This document shows, one piece after another, positions 25,668-33,572 of a stretch of DNA of 35,343 nucleotides. A program made the translations under genes and the position numbers. Source of the stretch: CAYUNA01 sp047629355 (GTDB lineage: Bacteria > Bacteroidota > Bacteroidia > Chitinophagales > Saprospiraceae). The stretch covers positions 1 to 35,343 of the forward strand of contig JBLHWU010000037.1 of the NCBI GenBank assembly GCA_047629355.1, read 5' to 3'. Under the pieces are notes generated by a model. That model was given only the letters and a program-made list of their open reading frames with translations. It did no database searches and was not told the DNA's origin. Positions within the stretch are counted from its first letter, which is position 1. Every line of letters begins with the position of its first letter.

Positions 25668-25803
25668 ATAGGATGGTTACGCGGATTTAACGGATGCGAC
25701 GGATAAAGGCGGATTTATTTCTTCGTAGGTTAAGTGCATTTTTTTGCAAAAAAAAATACATTAAACCTAATTGAAATCCGTTGAATCCGCGTAACCATCC
25801 TAT
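25668..25803. repeat. Palindrome with 28-bp arms (GGATGGTTACGCGGATT type)
   Basis: Arms 25668-25695 and 25776-25803 match at 27 of 28 positions. Nested inside is AGGTTAAGTGCATTTTTTT paired with AAAAAAAATACATTAAACCT. The arm contains ATCCG units (AATCCGCG, AATCCGTTG). A single similar arm (TTGAAATCCGTCAAATCTG) occurs at about 27612, without a partner. Confidence 0.7.
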
Positions 25804-25806
25804 TTA

Positions 25807-26045
25807 AGAAGTTGTTTGGAAATTTTCAACCAAAATATAAGTTAATACGAAATATAATTTCGACTGAGACAAATAAAATATACAAAACAGAATCACATTT
25901 CCAATTTTTATTTGATGTATATTTATTTTAACTCAATCATAAATGTACCTCAAATGTTGTTTGTCTCAAAAGAATCATTTAATTGAAAAAAAAATTATAT
26001 TCTGAAAAATAGATTTTTTTGCTATAAAATTTCCAAACAAGCTCT
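25807..26045. repeat. Second long palindrome, directly adjoining the first
   Basis: AGAAGTTGTTTGGAAATTTT (25807-25826) pairs with 26026-26045 at 18 of 20 positions. Inner matches include GAGACAAATAAAATAT at about 25867 against a TTGTTTGTCTC counterpart near 25960. It begins 4 bases after the previous palindrome and ends 23 bases before the M28 peptidase stop. Confidence 0.55.
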
Positions 26046-26067
26046 AATTGAATGTCTAACAAGAATT

Positions 26068-27567
26068 TTATTCCTTCCCATAAAGCCGCTTCCCCGCCGC
26101 CTCATATTTATCTCCTTCCGTCCAAATAGGTACATTTTCTTTATCCGAAATTAGCCGCGCCGCCCGTGCATACGCCTGACAAAACCTCAACAAGTAATCA
26201 TAATCAATCGACCCCGCCTCATCTGGCACTTGATGGTAATATTTCGTCACTTCCACATCAAAACTCAATGCCCCTGGCGCATAATCAATACTCGGCACAC
26301 CTTTCAAAGCGAAGTTTACATTATCTGAGCGGTCAAATAAATTTTCATCAGGCATCGGATTCTCTGCCACTTTCAAACCTAAATTTTCTACACTCGCTTG
26401 AATCTGTGCATCCGTACCCGTTCGACCGTAGCCGATAATTGCCACATGTTCTGTACTATTATATCCACCGCCGTCATTATTCAAGTTGAAAATGGTTTTT
26501 TCCAAAGGAATCAAAGGATTATCGACATAATACTTACTCCCCAAAAGTCCTTTTTCTTCTGCTGTCACTGCCAAAAATAGCGTCGGACGTACCGCAGGTT
26601 TCGCCGCTAACGCTTTCGCTGCCGATAGTAAAGCAACTACACCCATGCCATTATCTCGCGCGCCATTGAAAATTGAATCTTGCCCCACTTCCGCATTTTT
26701 ATCCACACCAATGTGGTCGTAATGCGCCGTCATTATCACATATTCATCTTGCAAATCAGGATTAGTTCCCGCAATCATTCCAATCACATTATTAGAAAAA
26801 AGAGGCTTAGATTTTGTACCGCTAGAAATGAGTCTAGCCCGCATTTTTTTACCATCAGCCAACGCTGCAATTGACTCTTTTGACTCCTCTTTTAACCATC
26901 CATAAATTAACGAATTAGCATTCTCATTATCCGTTGCAATAGATAATTTTTCTTTATTGATGAAACTTTTAAAATAATTCCAGGGAAAGTTTAATCGAAA
27001 TAATTCAATCAAGGCAATCGCTCCATGTTCTGCCGCAATTTTTTGCTTATCACCCATCACTTCAAATGCCGAAAATGGATGATTCGATTCTGGATTTCCT
27101 GGCAAGACAAAAACGATTTTTCCTTCCACATCCAAATTCTCATAATCGTTATGTCCCGTCTCTGCATTCACCCAACCATGTCCTGCAAAAACAGCAGCTG
27201 CTTGCGTGTCAATTGCTTTTCCATTGATAATCAGTAGTTTATTACCAATGTCATATTTATGTTTTCCAAAAATTAACTCTCCCGACTGCGCAGGCGTAAC
27301 CATTTGAAATGGCACTTTTTGAAACCAACCATCCGCGCCTGCTACTTGTTTCAAGCCATATTTTTCAAACTCTCGAGCAATGTAAACTGCCGCCGTATCA
27401 CCGCCAGGTTTTCCGACATCACGCCCCATCAATTCATCCGAAGCCAAATAGCGAAGGTGTGCTTCAACTTCTGATTTTACAATTACCGAGTCAAGCATTT
27501 TATCGACATTCTGTCCAAATAAAGCTCCCGAAATTCCCATTAAAAATACTATCAAAAAATGCCGCAT
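26068..27567 (-). CDS. Secreted M28 family zinc metallopeptidase
   Basis: 499 residues with a signal peptide (hydrophobic core, ending near 'GALFGQ'). A PA-like insertion ('GHGWVNAETGHNDYENLDVEGKIVFVLPG') precedes the catalytic part. Metal-binding motifs are 'TAHYDHIG' (His/Asp), 'GARDNGMGV' (bridging Asp), 'VTAEEKGLLGSKYY' (catalytic and binding Glu), 'NLNNDGGG' (Asp) and 'YYHQVPDEAGSIDY' (His). The layout is that of aminopeptidase Y/glutamate-carboxypeptidase-like enzymes that trim peptides outside the cytoplasm. No sorting tail is visible, so it is probably periplasmic or lipid-free secreted. It has no operon partner; the next upstream gene starts after a 100-base gap. Confidence 0.92.
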   Translation of the reverse strand: MRHFLIVFLMGISGALFGQNVDKMLDSVIVKSEVEAHLRYLASDELMGRDVGKPGGDTAAVYIAREFEKYGLKQVAGADGWFQKVPFQMVTPAQSGELIFGKHKYDIGNKLLIINGKAIDTQAAAVFAGHGWVNAETGHNDYENLDVEGKIVFVLPGNPESNHPFSAFEVMGDKQKIAAEHGAIALIELFRLNFPWNYFKSFINKEKLSIATDNENANSLIYGWLKEESKESIAALADGKKMRARLISSGTKSKPLFSNNVIGMIAGTNPDLQDEYVIMTAHYDHIGVDKNAEVGQDSIFNGARDNGMGVVALLSAAKALAAKPAVRPTLFLAVTAEEKGLLGSKYYVDNPLIPLEKTIFNLNNDGGGYNSTEHVAIIGYGRTGTDAQIQASVENLGLKVAENPMPDENLFDRSDNVNFALKGVPSIDYAPGALSFDVEVTKYYHQVPDEAGSIDYDYLLRFCQAYARAARLISDKENVPIWTEGDKYEAAGKRLYGKE

Positions 27568-27667
27568 TATCTTTTCATTATTTTTTTAAAAAAAAATTGC
27601 ACCCGACCTACTTGAAATCCGTCAAATCTGTGATTCAATCCTATCTAAAATTGCTCATTGCATATTA

Positions 27668-28507
27668 TTAACTACTCATTATTCCACTCATCCAATTTAA
27701 AGCAAATTGAAAGACAGCCTGTTGATTCGGTTCATTATGAATTTCATGCACCATCCCATCCCAAAGTTTAAAAGTCACATCACCACCAACTCTTTTGGCA
27801 AAATCAATCGATCCTTGCGGCGAAGTAATGTAATCTGCCGAACCGTGCATCAACAATGTTGGAATAGGCATTTTTTCCGAATAACCATTTAAAAATGCTG
27901 CTTTTTCAATAAGTGATAATGCTGTTCGCATTGAAATTTTATCATGTACTAAGGGGTCAGCCAAGTATTTTTTAACCTCCTCAGGATTGCTACTAATATT
28001 GTTGGCATCCAGCCCATTCGGTTGTTGTAAACTTGGAAAAATCTTGTTCATCACCTTCGCGACCAGCATCAGTGCCGCTGATGGTTCTGCTGCTTTAGGT
28101 AGTTGAATATGCGGTGCGGTGACCACTGTTCCTGCGATTTTTGGATGCCGCGACAAGACATAATTCAGTACCAAATTTCCACCCATACTGTGGCCATACA
28201 AGAAAATCGGTAGATTGGGATAACGCTCCGTTGCCTTAACCACTAATTTTGAAATCTCTTCCATAAATGACTCGTAATCAGGTGTATGCCCACGTTTGCC
28301 ACCAGACTTTCCATGCCCATGATGGTCATTTCCCATGGTCACAAAACCATGCTGACCAAAATATTCCGCCAAATGTCCGTATCGATTAATGTGTTCGCCC
28401 AAGCCATGTACGAGGCAAATGACTGCTTTCTGCTTAGCAGGAATCCACTCTTTGGCGTAGATATTTAGTTTGGCTTTAGTTTGCCAATTAAATTCAGTTG
28501 ATTTCAT
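27668..28507 (-). CDS. Alpha/beta hydrolase, lysophospholipase/monoacylglycerol-lipase-like
   Basis: 279 residues from the chosen ATG at 28507; a reading from 28552 adds 15 residues that do not look conserved. The family pattern is clear: 'ICLVHGLGEHINRY' (oxyanion loop), 'DHHGHGKSGGKRGH', nucleophile elbow 'GHSMGGNLVLNY', acid in 'HGSADYITSP', and histidine in 'GMVHEIHNEP'. This is the serine aminopeptidase S33/lysophospholipase group that cleaves monoacylglycerols or lysophospholipids. No signal peptide, so cytoplasmic. The same strand as the M28 gene, but the gap of 100 bases makes an operon uncertain. Confidence 0.88.
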   Translation of the reverse strand: MKSTEFNWQTKAKLNIYAKEWIPAKQKAVICLVHGLGEHINRYGHLAEYFGQHGFVTMGNDHHGHGKSGGKRGHTPDYESFMEEISKLVVKATERYPNLPIFLYGHSMGGNLVLNYVLSRHPKIAGTVVTAPHIQLPKAAEPSAALMLVAKVMNKIFPSLQQPNGLDANNISSNPEEVKKYLADPLVHDKISMRTALSLIEKAAFLNGYSEKMPIPTLLMHGSADYITSPQGSIDFAKRVGGDVTFKLWDGMVHEIHNEPNQQAVFQFALNWMSGIMSS

Positions 28508-28638
28508 AAAAATAAGTGGTGATTCGTTATTCGTATTGAAAAACGTTTTCATTCAAAAACCGAATGTACAAACTTTCCCAATATTTTTATAAAAATAAAA
28601 GCACAAAACAAATTTCGTAGGGATTGAATAGCAGTAGC

Positions 28639-28755
28639 CCCGAATGCAATTCGGGAAGATAGGAAAAACTGGCGCTGACAAAAGAGTAAGAGAGTCTCAT
28701 AATCACTTGTTAGACAAATAATTAAATTGAAAGATAACCCCTGCCATGCGCCAGA
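28639..28755. repeat. Short hairpins in the 28.55-28.80 kb gap
   Basis: CCCGAAT GCA ATTCGGG (28639-28655) is a perfect 7-bp stem. CTGGCGC (28671-28677) pairs with GCGCCAG (28749-28755) further on. No gene is seen in 28553-28804. Confidence 0.4.
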
Positions 28756-28804
28756 GAAAAAACAGATTTGATTGATTGTAAGCGTTTTGTTTTTTAGTGA
28801 AAAA

Positions 28805-29373
28805 TTATTTTAAAATGCCGTCAGATTTTAGCTGATTTAATATTTTCTGCTGTATCCGTATGACTTCATTTTTTGAAAATTTTTTCAAATGATTTTTGTC
28901 AGAATGGTAACGCAATTCAGCCCGCTAAAAAAATCAGGGTTGTTCATTGCGTTCATTTCTAAAGCAAAATATACATCAGAATAGCTAACACTGTAGCTTT
29001 GGTTTCCCATGTCTGTATGTTTGGTACCTGATTGAATGTCTATTTCTGAAATAGTAAAAACAGCATCTGGTTGATAGCTTTTCATTAATAAAGCATATTT
29101 ATCTTCTAAGTTTTCCTTTGATTTTAATTCCAAAGGATGTTGTACAAATTTTTGTGTTTCAATGCCATATCGTTGGAAATTATTTTGTAAAATATTAGCT
29201 AAACTGTCTAAAAACGCTATGGTTTGTAGACCTCCTTCTACAACTAAACTAATTTTTTTTAAATCAAAATCAGTAGACTCCTCAACTCTAGAGTCCAGGT
29301 AAATCTTGTTGGCGACACAGCTATTGAATACTGTAATTAATAGAATAAAAAATAAAGTAGTGCGTGTTATCAT
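28805..29373 (-). pseudogene. Frameshifted lipoprotein gene
   Basis: The open part (29373-28885) gives 162 residues with a lipoprotein signal: hydrophobic stretch, then 'VFNSC' with the lipidated Cys19. The domain is not recognised; 'DAVFTISEIDIQSG' and 'YSVSYSDVYFALEMNAMN' look like beta strands of an outer-membrane-anchored lipoprotein. Reading another frame from about 28925 continues with '...RAELRYHSDKNHLKKFSKNEVIRIQQKILNQL', stopping at 28807. A codon TAG stands where such lipoproteins often have Trp ('W-R/K-A'). So one frame change in a T run near 28930 plus one stop likely truncate the gene. It could still give a shortened protein. Confidence 0.6.
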
Positions 29374-29508
29374 ATCTAATTTTTAGAAAAATCGGGAAGC
29401 CTTTTCAATAACTTCCCGATGGATTTTCGTGTAACTCATAAGGTATTTCCTAAATGAAAATGAGCGTAAGAGTGCGTGAGTATTGAATAAAATAATAGAG
29501 AACGCTTG

Positions 29509-29674
29509 TAAGTAACGCGTAGTAATTAATCAGGTAAAATTTTTAGACAAGATTTTTTCGATAGTTTTTCTTTAAAAATTCTTGAATAGCCAGTGTTATT
29601 GAAGACATTTTTAAGGGAAAAATAGCGGAAAAGATGTTTATAAAATTACCTGATTAATTACTACGCGTTACTTA
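29509..29674. repeat. Palindromic family A element, copy 3, with perfect 29-bp arms
   Basis: TAAGTAACGCGTAGTAATTA followed by ATCAGGTAA (29509-29537) recurs exactly inverted at 29646-29674. The 108-base interior is itself palindromic, with GATTTTTTCGATAGTTTTTC pairing with GGGAAAAATAGCGGAAAAGA. The interior is homologous to copies 1 and 2, whereas the perfect outer arms are unique to this copy. It lies in the gap before the MeaB gene. Confidence 0.8.
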
Positions 29675-29739
29675 ATTATAGAGTTAAGAAATTAATTGCT
29701 TTGCTATCCTTACCGCAAAAAAGAAGGCATCCCTCAAAA

Positions 29740-29770
29740 GCAGGGCAAAATTTTCCTAAATTTGCCCTGC
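29740..29770. repeat. GCAGGGC hairpin
   Basis: GCAGGGCAAAATTT pairs with AAATTTGCCCTGC, with one bulged A and a 4-5 base loop. No T run follows on the + strand. The rest of 29775-30045 carries no gene; a further small stem (GATTTTTAACA/TGTTAAAATC) is at 30050-30082, just before MeaB. Confidence 0.5.
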
Positions 29771-30130
29771 GCAGATGAATAAGTATTCCTAATTGCGATT
29801 CTTAAATGGCTCACAGTAGACGGCGTATGGCTTACGGCAGCTGATTCAACATGTTCCAATATATTTTAAAATTGCTGATTATTTAAGGGTATCTGATTAG
29901 AACCGTTGATGCAAAGTAATGTCGAATAAATTACCCCTGCAATAGCCAAATCAGCGATGAAGCCGCGATTTATCGAAATTAAGAGAGTTTAACCTTAAAA
30001 ATTGAAAGTAGCTGGAAACGTTAATTGGAAAAATAAAATTTAAGCAGCTGATTTTTAACAGATTGTAAATATTGTTAAAATCGTTATTTGAAAAGCTTAA
30101 AAACTTTAACACTTACAAAAACGACTGCAT

Positions 30131-31204
30131 TTGAGTGATAACAAGATAAGTACTAGAAAAAAGAAGGTTAATTCAATTCATAGCTTGAATATATCTGCCA
30201 AACGTGGTCGCACGAACTTGTCGATTGATACTTATATTAAGGGTATCACAAACGGTGACCGAGTCCTTTTGAGTCGAGCGATTACTTTGATTGAAAGCAC
30301 TTTGCCTACCCACCAAGCACAAGCGCAAAAAATTATCGAAGCCTGTTTGCCCTTTGCAAATAACTCGGTGCGCATCGGTGTTACAGGAACGCCCGGTGTT
30401 GGAAAAAGTACGTTCATCGAAGCGTTCGGAACGCATCTGACGAAGTTGGGTAAGAAAGTCGCTGTTCTCGCAATTGACCCGTCGAGTCAGATGAGTAGAG
30501 GCAGTATTCTCGGTGATAAAACACGGATGGAAAATCTATCCTCTAACGAAAATGCGTTTATTCGTCCATCTCCCGCCGCTAATTCTTTAGGTGGCGTAGC
30601 CCGAAAAACGCGAGAGACTATCATTCTTTGTGAAGCCGCTGGGTTCGATACTATTTTAATAGAAACCGTCGGGGTAGGGCAGTCCGAAATCGCGGTACAT
30701 TCGATGGTTGATTTTTTCTTGCTACTGCTATTGCCAGGCGCAGGTGATGAATTGCAAGGCATCAAACGCGGCATCGTCGAAATGGCTGATTTACTCGTTG
30801 TAAATAAAGCAGATGGCGACCGTTTACTTTTAGCCAAGCAAGCAAAAAAAGAATACCGAAATGCCATTCATTTATTTCCTCCGACGGATAGTGGCTGGAT
30901 TCCTAAAGTTGACATTTGTTCGGCATTGAACGAAGAGGGGATTGAGAACGTCTGGAAATATATAGTTGATTATCAAAAGATTACGAAAGAGAATACTTTT
31001 TTCGAAAAGAATCGGAAAGCGCAGGCAAAGTTTTGGTTGCACAGTAGCATTCAGGATAAATTGCGGCAATTATTTTATGAAAATGAAGTAGTAAAGAGAG
31101 AATTAGAAGGGGTTGAAAAAGCAGTTTTAAATGGGGAAATATCGTCGTTTAAAGGGGCGGATGATTTGCTACGTTTTGTCATTCCGACCGAAGTGGAGGA
31201 ATGA
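30131..31204 (+). CDS. meaB: MeaB/ArgK-type G3E GTPase (methylmalonyl-CoA mutase chaperone)
   Basis: 357 residues. The chosen start is TTG at 30131: an in-frame stop lies at 30107-30109 and there is no ATG between. Walker A 'GVTGTPGVGKST' has Lys92; other motifs are 'LAIDPSSQMSRGSILGDKTRM', 'ETVGVGQSE' and 'VVNKADGD'. MeaB and its human counterpart MMAA load and protect the B12 cofactor of methylmalonyl-CoA mutase, linking propionate or succinyl-CoA metabolism to GTP hydrolysis. No mutase gene is in this window, so it is separated from its partner here. The last eight codons (VIPTEVEE) lie inside an inverted repeat, and this end is probably repeat-derived. The gene converges on the glycosyltransferase with 25 bases between stops. 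Confidence 0.9.
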   Translation: MSDNKISTRKKKVNSIHSLNISAKRGRTNLSIDTYIKGITNGDRVLLSRAITLIESTLPTHQAQAQKIIEACLPFANNSVRIGVTGTPGVGKSTFIEAFGTHLTKLGKKVAVLAIDPSSQMSRGSILGDKTRMENLSSNENAFIRPSPAANSLGGVARKTRETIILCEAAGFDTILIETVGVGQSEIAVHSMVDFFLLLLLPGAGDELQGIKRGIVEMADLLVVNKADGDRLLLAKQAKKEYRNAIHLFPPTDSGWIPKVDICSALNEEGIENVWKYIVDYQKITKENTFFEKNRKAQAKFWLHSSIQDKLRQLFYENEVVKRELEGVEKAVLNGEISSFKGADDLLRFVIPTEVEE

Positions 31205-31229
31205 CAAATGCATCGGTCGGAATGACAAA
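31175..31229. repeat. 17-bp inverted repeat overlapping the 3' end of meaB
   Basis: TTTGTCATTCCGACCGA (31175-31191) recurs exactly inverted at 31213-31229, loop of 21 bases. The left arm is the end of the meaB coding region; the right arm ends one base before the glycosyltransferase stop codon. The unit CATTCCGACCGAAGTGGAGG looks like a repeat type seen in many Bacteroidota genomes and has weaker relatives at 11715-11735 and 22213-22232. It may also act as a bidirectional terminator. Confidence 0.8.
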
Positions 31230-32480
31230 CTACTTCTTATCCAATTCTCTGAAAGCAAACAACAATTCTTTTGCCGTCGCCTCTTTCGAAACCGCCAATC
31301 CCTTCTCCTTCAAACACCAAATCGCCGCCTCCCGCACTTCCAGATTCGGATAAAATTCATCCCGTGAGAAATGTACAAATTTCATCAGCAAAAAGGCATT
31401 GAACCAACGAAAAAACCGATTTTTAAAAGAAGCAGTATTGGTCGTGTTGCCTTGAATTTCACTCAGCTTTTTTTCAAAATCATTGGCTTTTAAAAATTGA
31501 ACAACACTCGGTGGTAATTTTTCAAAATAAGCATCTAAATCCTCCTTTTCTAAATGAATCAACGTACGCGTCGTTTGAAAGAAAGCTTTTAAATCCAGAA
31601 AACTCTGCGGATGATAAGTCGTTAATTTTTGTTTGTCACTAACAATTTCACCGACTGCTTTACCTGTCCCAAATGGCACTCGATGCGAAATGCGTGGAGA
31701 GGGAATGACTGTCGTATTTTTAAGTTCAGAATAGCCACCAAGCGGCGTGAATTTATGCAAGAAATAGAAATCTTCCCCCGCTTTCCGCTTATTCATGCCA
31801 CCTTGCTTTTGATAAAAATCTGACCGCACTACCATACTTGAACCAATAGTCTGTACGGCAAAAGGAAATCCTGTAAATGACTGTGCATGAACATAATACC
31901 GCAAATGTAATTCATATAAAATAATCGCCTCATACACCGAATCCTCATGGTCAATACCCATCACTGGATGCTCAAAATGGATGCTCGCTGCGGGCGTTTT
32001 TGGATGTGTTCGAAAATGGTTTTCAATCGCCATTAAATAGTTTCGTTGACATCTACTGTCCGCATCAAAACCCGCGATAATGCCCTTTTTATTTTTAACT
32101 TTTTCTAATCTAAAGCAAGCTTCATCCATACCGATTTTTCGAGCTAAACCGACGCCTGCATGTTTCTTTGGCAAATTGTCTTGGTAGATTAAATGAAATT
32201 TCAATCGCGTCTTGGAATTGTTTTTTGCCCATTCCAATGTTTGGTCATAAGTGGCATTGTTTCTATCAATAACTGCTTGTTTTTCCGTCGCAGCGTGGTT
32301 AATGACAATGATAACTTCGGTGTCGCAATCGGGCAATTCGCACTTTTTTAGAGACATTAAAGTCAATAGCAAATATTCTTCATCATAACAAGGAATGACG
32401 ATGATTAATCCCAAATTGAGGGATGGTTTATTATAAATGAGGGGCGGATAAAGCGCCTGTTTCTGTAGATAATTCGTCAT
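31230..32480 (-). CDS. Family 2 glycosyltransferase
   Basis: 416 residues. The GT-A fold opens with 'GLIIVIPCYDEEYLLLTLMSL' (nucleotide-binding strand), followed by 'EVIIVINHAA', the metal-binding 'GIIAGFDADSRC', and 'GGMNKRKAGEDFYFL', which is the acceptor/ED motif. Such enzymes transfer a sugar from a nucleotide donor, usually to a polysaccharide or lipid. No clear transmembrane segment is seen, so it is cytoplasmic or membrane-associated. The C-terminal 120 residues are helical and unusual for the family. No other sugar genes lie nearby. A -7 box is at 32593-32600. Confidence 0.86.
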   Translation of the reverse strand: MTNYLQKQALYPPLIYNKPSLNLGLIIVIPCYDEEYLLLTLMSLKKCELPDCDTEVIIVINHAATEKQAVIDRNNATYDQTLEWAKNNSKTRLKFHLIYQDNLPKKHAGVGLARKIGMDEACFRLEKVKNKKGIIAGFDADSRCQRNYLMAIENHFRTHPKTPAASIHFEHPVMGIDHEDSVYEAIILYELHLRYYVHAQSFTGFPFAVQTIGSSMVVRSDFYQKQGGMNKRKAGEDFYFLHKFTPLGGYSELKNTTVIPSPRISHRVPFGTGKAVGEIVSDKQKLTTYHPQSFLDLKAFFQTTRTLIHLEKEDLDAYFEKLPPSVVQFLKANDFEKKLSEIQGNTTNTASFKNRFFRWFNAFLLMKFVHFSRDEFYPNLEVREAAIWCLKEKGLAVSKEATAKELLFAFRELDKK

Positions 32481-32592
32481 AAATTTTTAAGCCATGATTT
32501 TTGCTATTACTAATAGATTTTATGCTGAAATTTTTCATGAAGCACGCCGTCTGCCTTTTATCGTCTGTCGTTCACCATCTGATAAATGTCCG

Positions 32593-32600
32593 CAAAAGTA
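32593..32600 (-). promoter_or_regulatory. -7 box of the glycosyltransferase gene (TACTTTTG)
   Basis: The minus strand has TACTTTTG, matching TAnnTTTG, about 115 bases before the ATG at 32480. The gap also carries a short ACGCCGTCTGCC/GACGGCGT-type motif seen again near 29830. Confidence 0.4.
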
Positions 32601-32651
32601 GAAAAATTAAATTCCTTCCCGTGAAAGTCTGGATTTTTTGATTTTAAAAAC

Positions 32652-32659
32652 TATTTTTG
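32652..32659 (+). promoter_or_regulatory. -7 box of the dehalogenase-like gene (TATTTTTG)
   Basis: TATTTTTG matches TAnnTTTG 20 bases before the ATG at 32679, giving a very short leader. No -33 element at the usual distance. Confidence 0.35.
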
Positions 32660-32678
32660 ACGAAAATTAAAAAGCAAT

Positions 32679-33572
32679 ATGACGATTCTAAATACACCTG
32701 ACGCTCGTTTTGAAAATTTACCCGACTTCCCGTTTGTACCCAATTATTTGGAAATTGGTGATGGCCTGAAAATGCACTACGTTGATGAAGGGCCGAGCGA
32801 TGGTAAGGTTATTTTGTTGTTGCATGGCGAACCAAGTTGGTCGTTTTTATATCGTAAAATGATACCCATTTTTGTAGCAGCTGGCTATCGAACAATTGCG
32901 CCAGATTTGATTGGTTTTGGCAAATCAAGTAAGCCGACAGAACAGTCAGACTATACGTATAAGCGTCATTTAGAATGGATGGATACATTTGTGAAAAGTC
33001 TTGATTTAAAAGGGATTAATGCCTTTTTTCAAGACTGGGGTGGTTTAATTGGCTTGCGAAATGCGTTGGACAATGAGGAGAGATATGGATCAATTACTGT
33101 TGGCAATACTTTTTTACCAACGGGAGAAGTTGGGGCAAATGAGGCTTTTTTACAATGGCAATTATTCTCTCAAAAATCACCGAAATTTGATATTGGAACA
33201 ATTTTGCAACGTGCGACGGTTAGCGAGCTTTCACCTGAAGTCGTAGCTGCTTATAATGCCCCTTTTCCTGATGATACCTATAAAGCAGGTGCACGAATTT
33301 TCCCAACACTCGTTCCTATTACCGTAGATACACCCGAGGCGATGAACAACAAAATGGCTTGGGGTAAATTGGTGCGCTGGACAAAGCCTTTTTTGACTTT
33401 ATTTAGTGATGCTGACCCAATCATGTCCGGTTTGGAAAAGTATTTTATAAAAAATGTGCCTGGTGCGAAAGGTCAGGCGCATGAAATCATCGAGGGCGGA
33501 GGTCATTTTTTGCAGGAAGATAAAGGGGAGGAGATTGCGAAAAAGATGGTGGCATTTTTACAGGTACTATAA
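32679..33572 (+). CDS. Haloalkane-dehalogenase-like alpha/beta hydrolase
   Basis: 297 residues, the usual length. Haloalkane dehalogenases replace a halogen by water through an aspartate ester. Seen here: 'LLHGEPSWSFLYRKMIP' (His49-Gly-Glu-Pro oxyanion segment), nucleophile Asp119 with adjacent Trp120 in 'FFQDWGGLIGL' (halide-binding Trp), an acid probably Asp246 in 'FSDADPI', and His276 in 'GGGHFLQ'. The nucleophile is Asp not Ser, and the pattern resembles subfamily I (DhlA/DhmA-like). A cap-domain Trp such as Trp160 could be the second halide-binding residue. Epoxide hydrolases share Asp, but 'QDWGG' preceded by HGEPSW favours dehalogenase. Substrate is unknown. No neighbour suggests a halocarbon pathway. 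Confidence 0.82.
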   Translation: MTILNTPDARFENLPDFPFVPNYLEIGDGLKMHYVDEGPSDGKVILLLHGEPSWSFLYRKMIPIFVAAGYRTIAPDLIGFGKSSKPTEQSDYTYKRHLEWMDTFVKSLDLKGINAFFQDWGGLIGLRNALDNEERYGSITVGNTFLPTGEVGANEAFLQWQLFSQKSPKFDIGTILQRATVSELSPEVVAAYNAPFPDDTYKAGARIFPTLVPITVDTPEAMNNKMAWGKLVRWTKPFLTLFSDADPIMSGLEKYFIKNVPGAKGQAHEIIEGGGHFLQEDKGEEIAKKMVAFLQVL

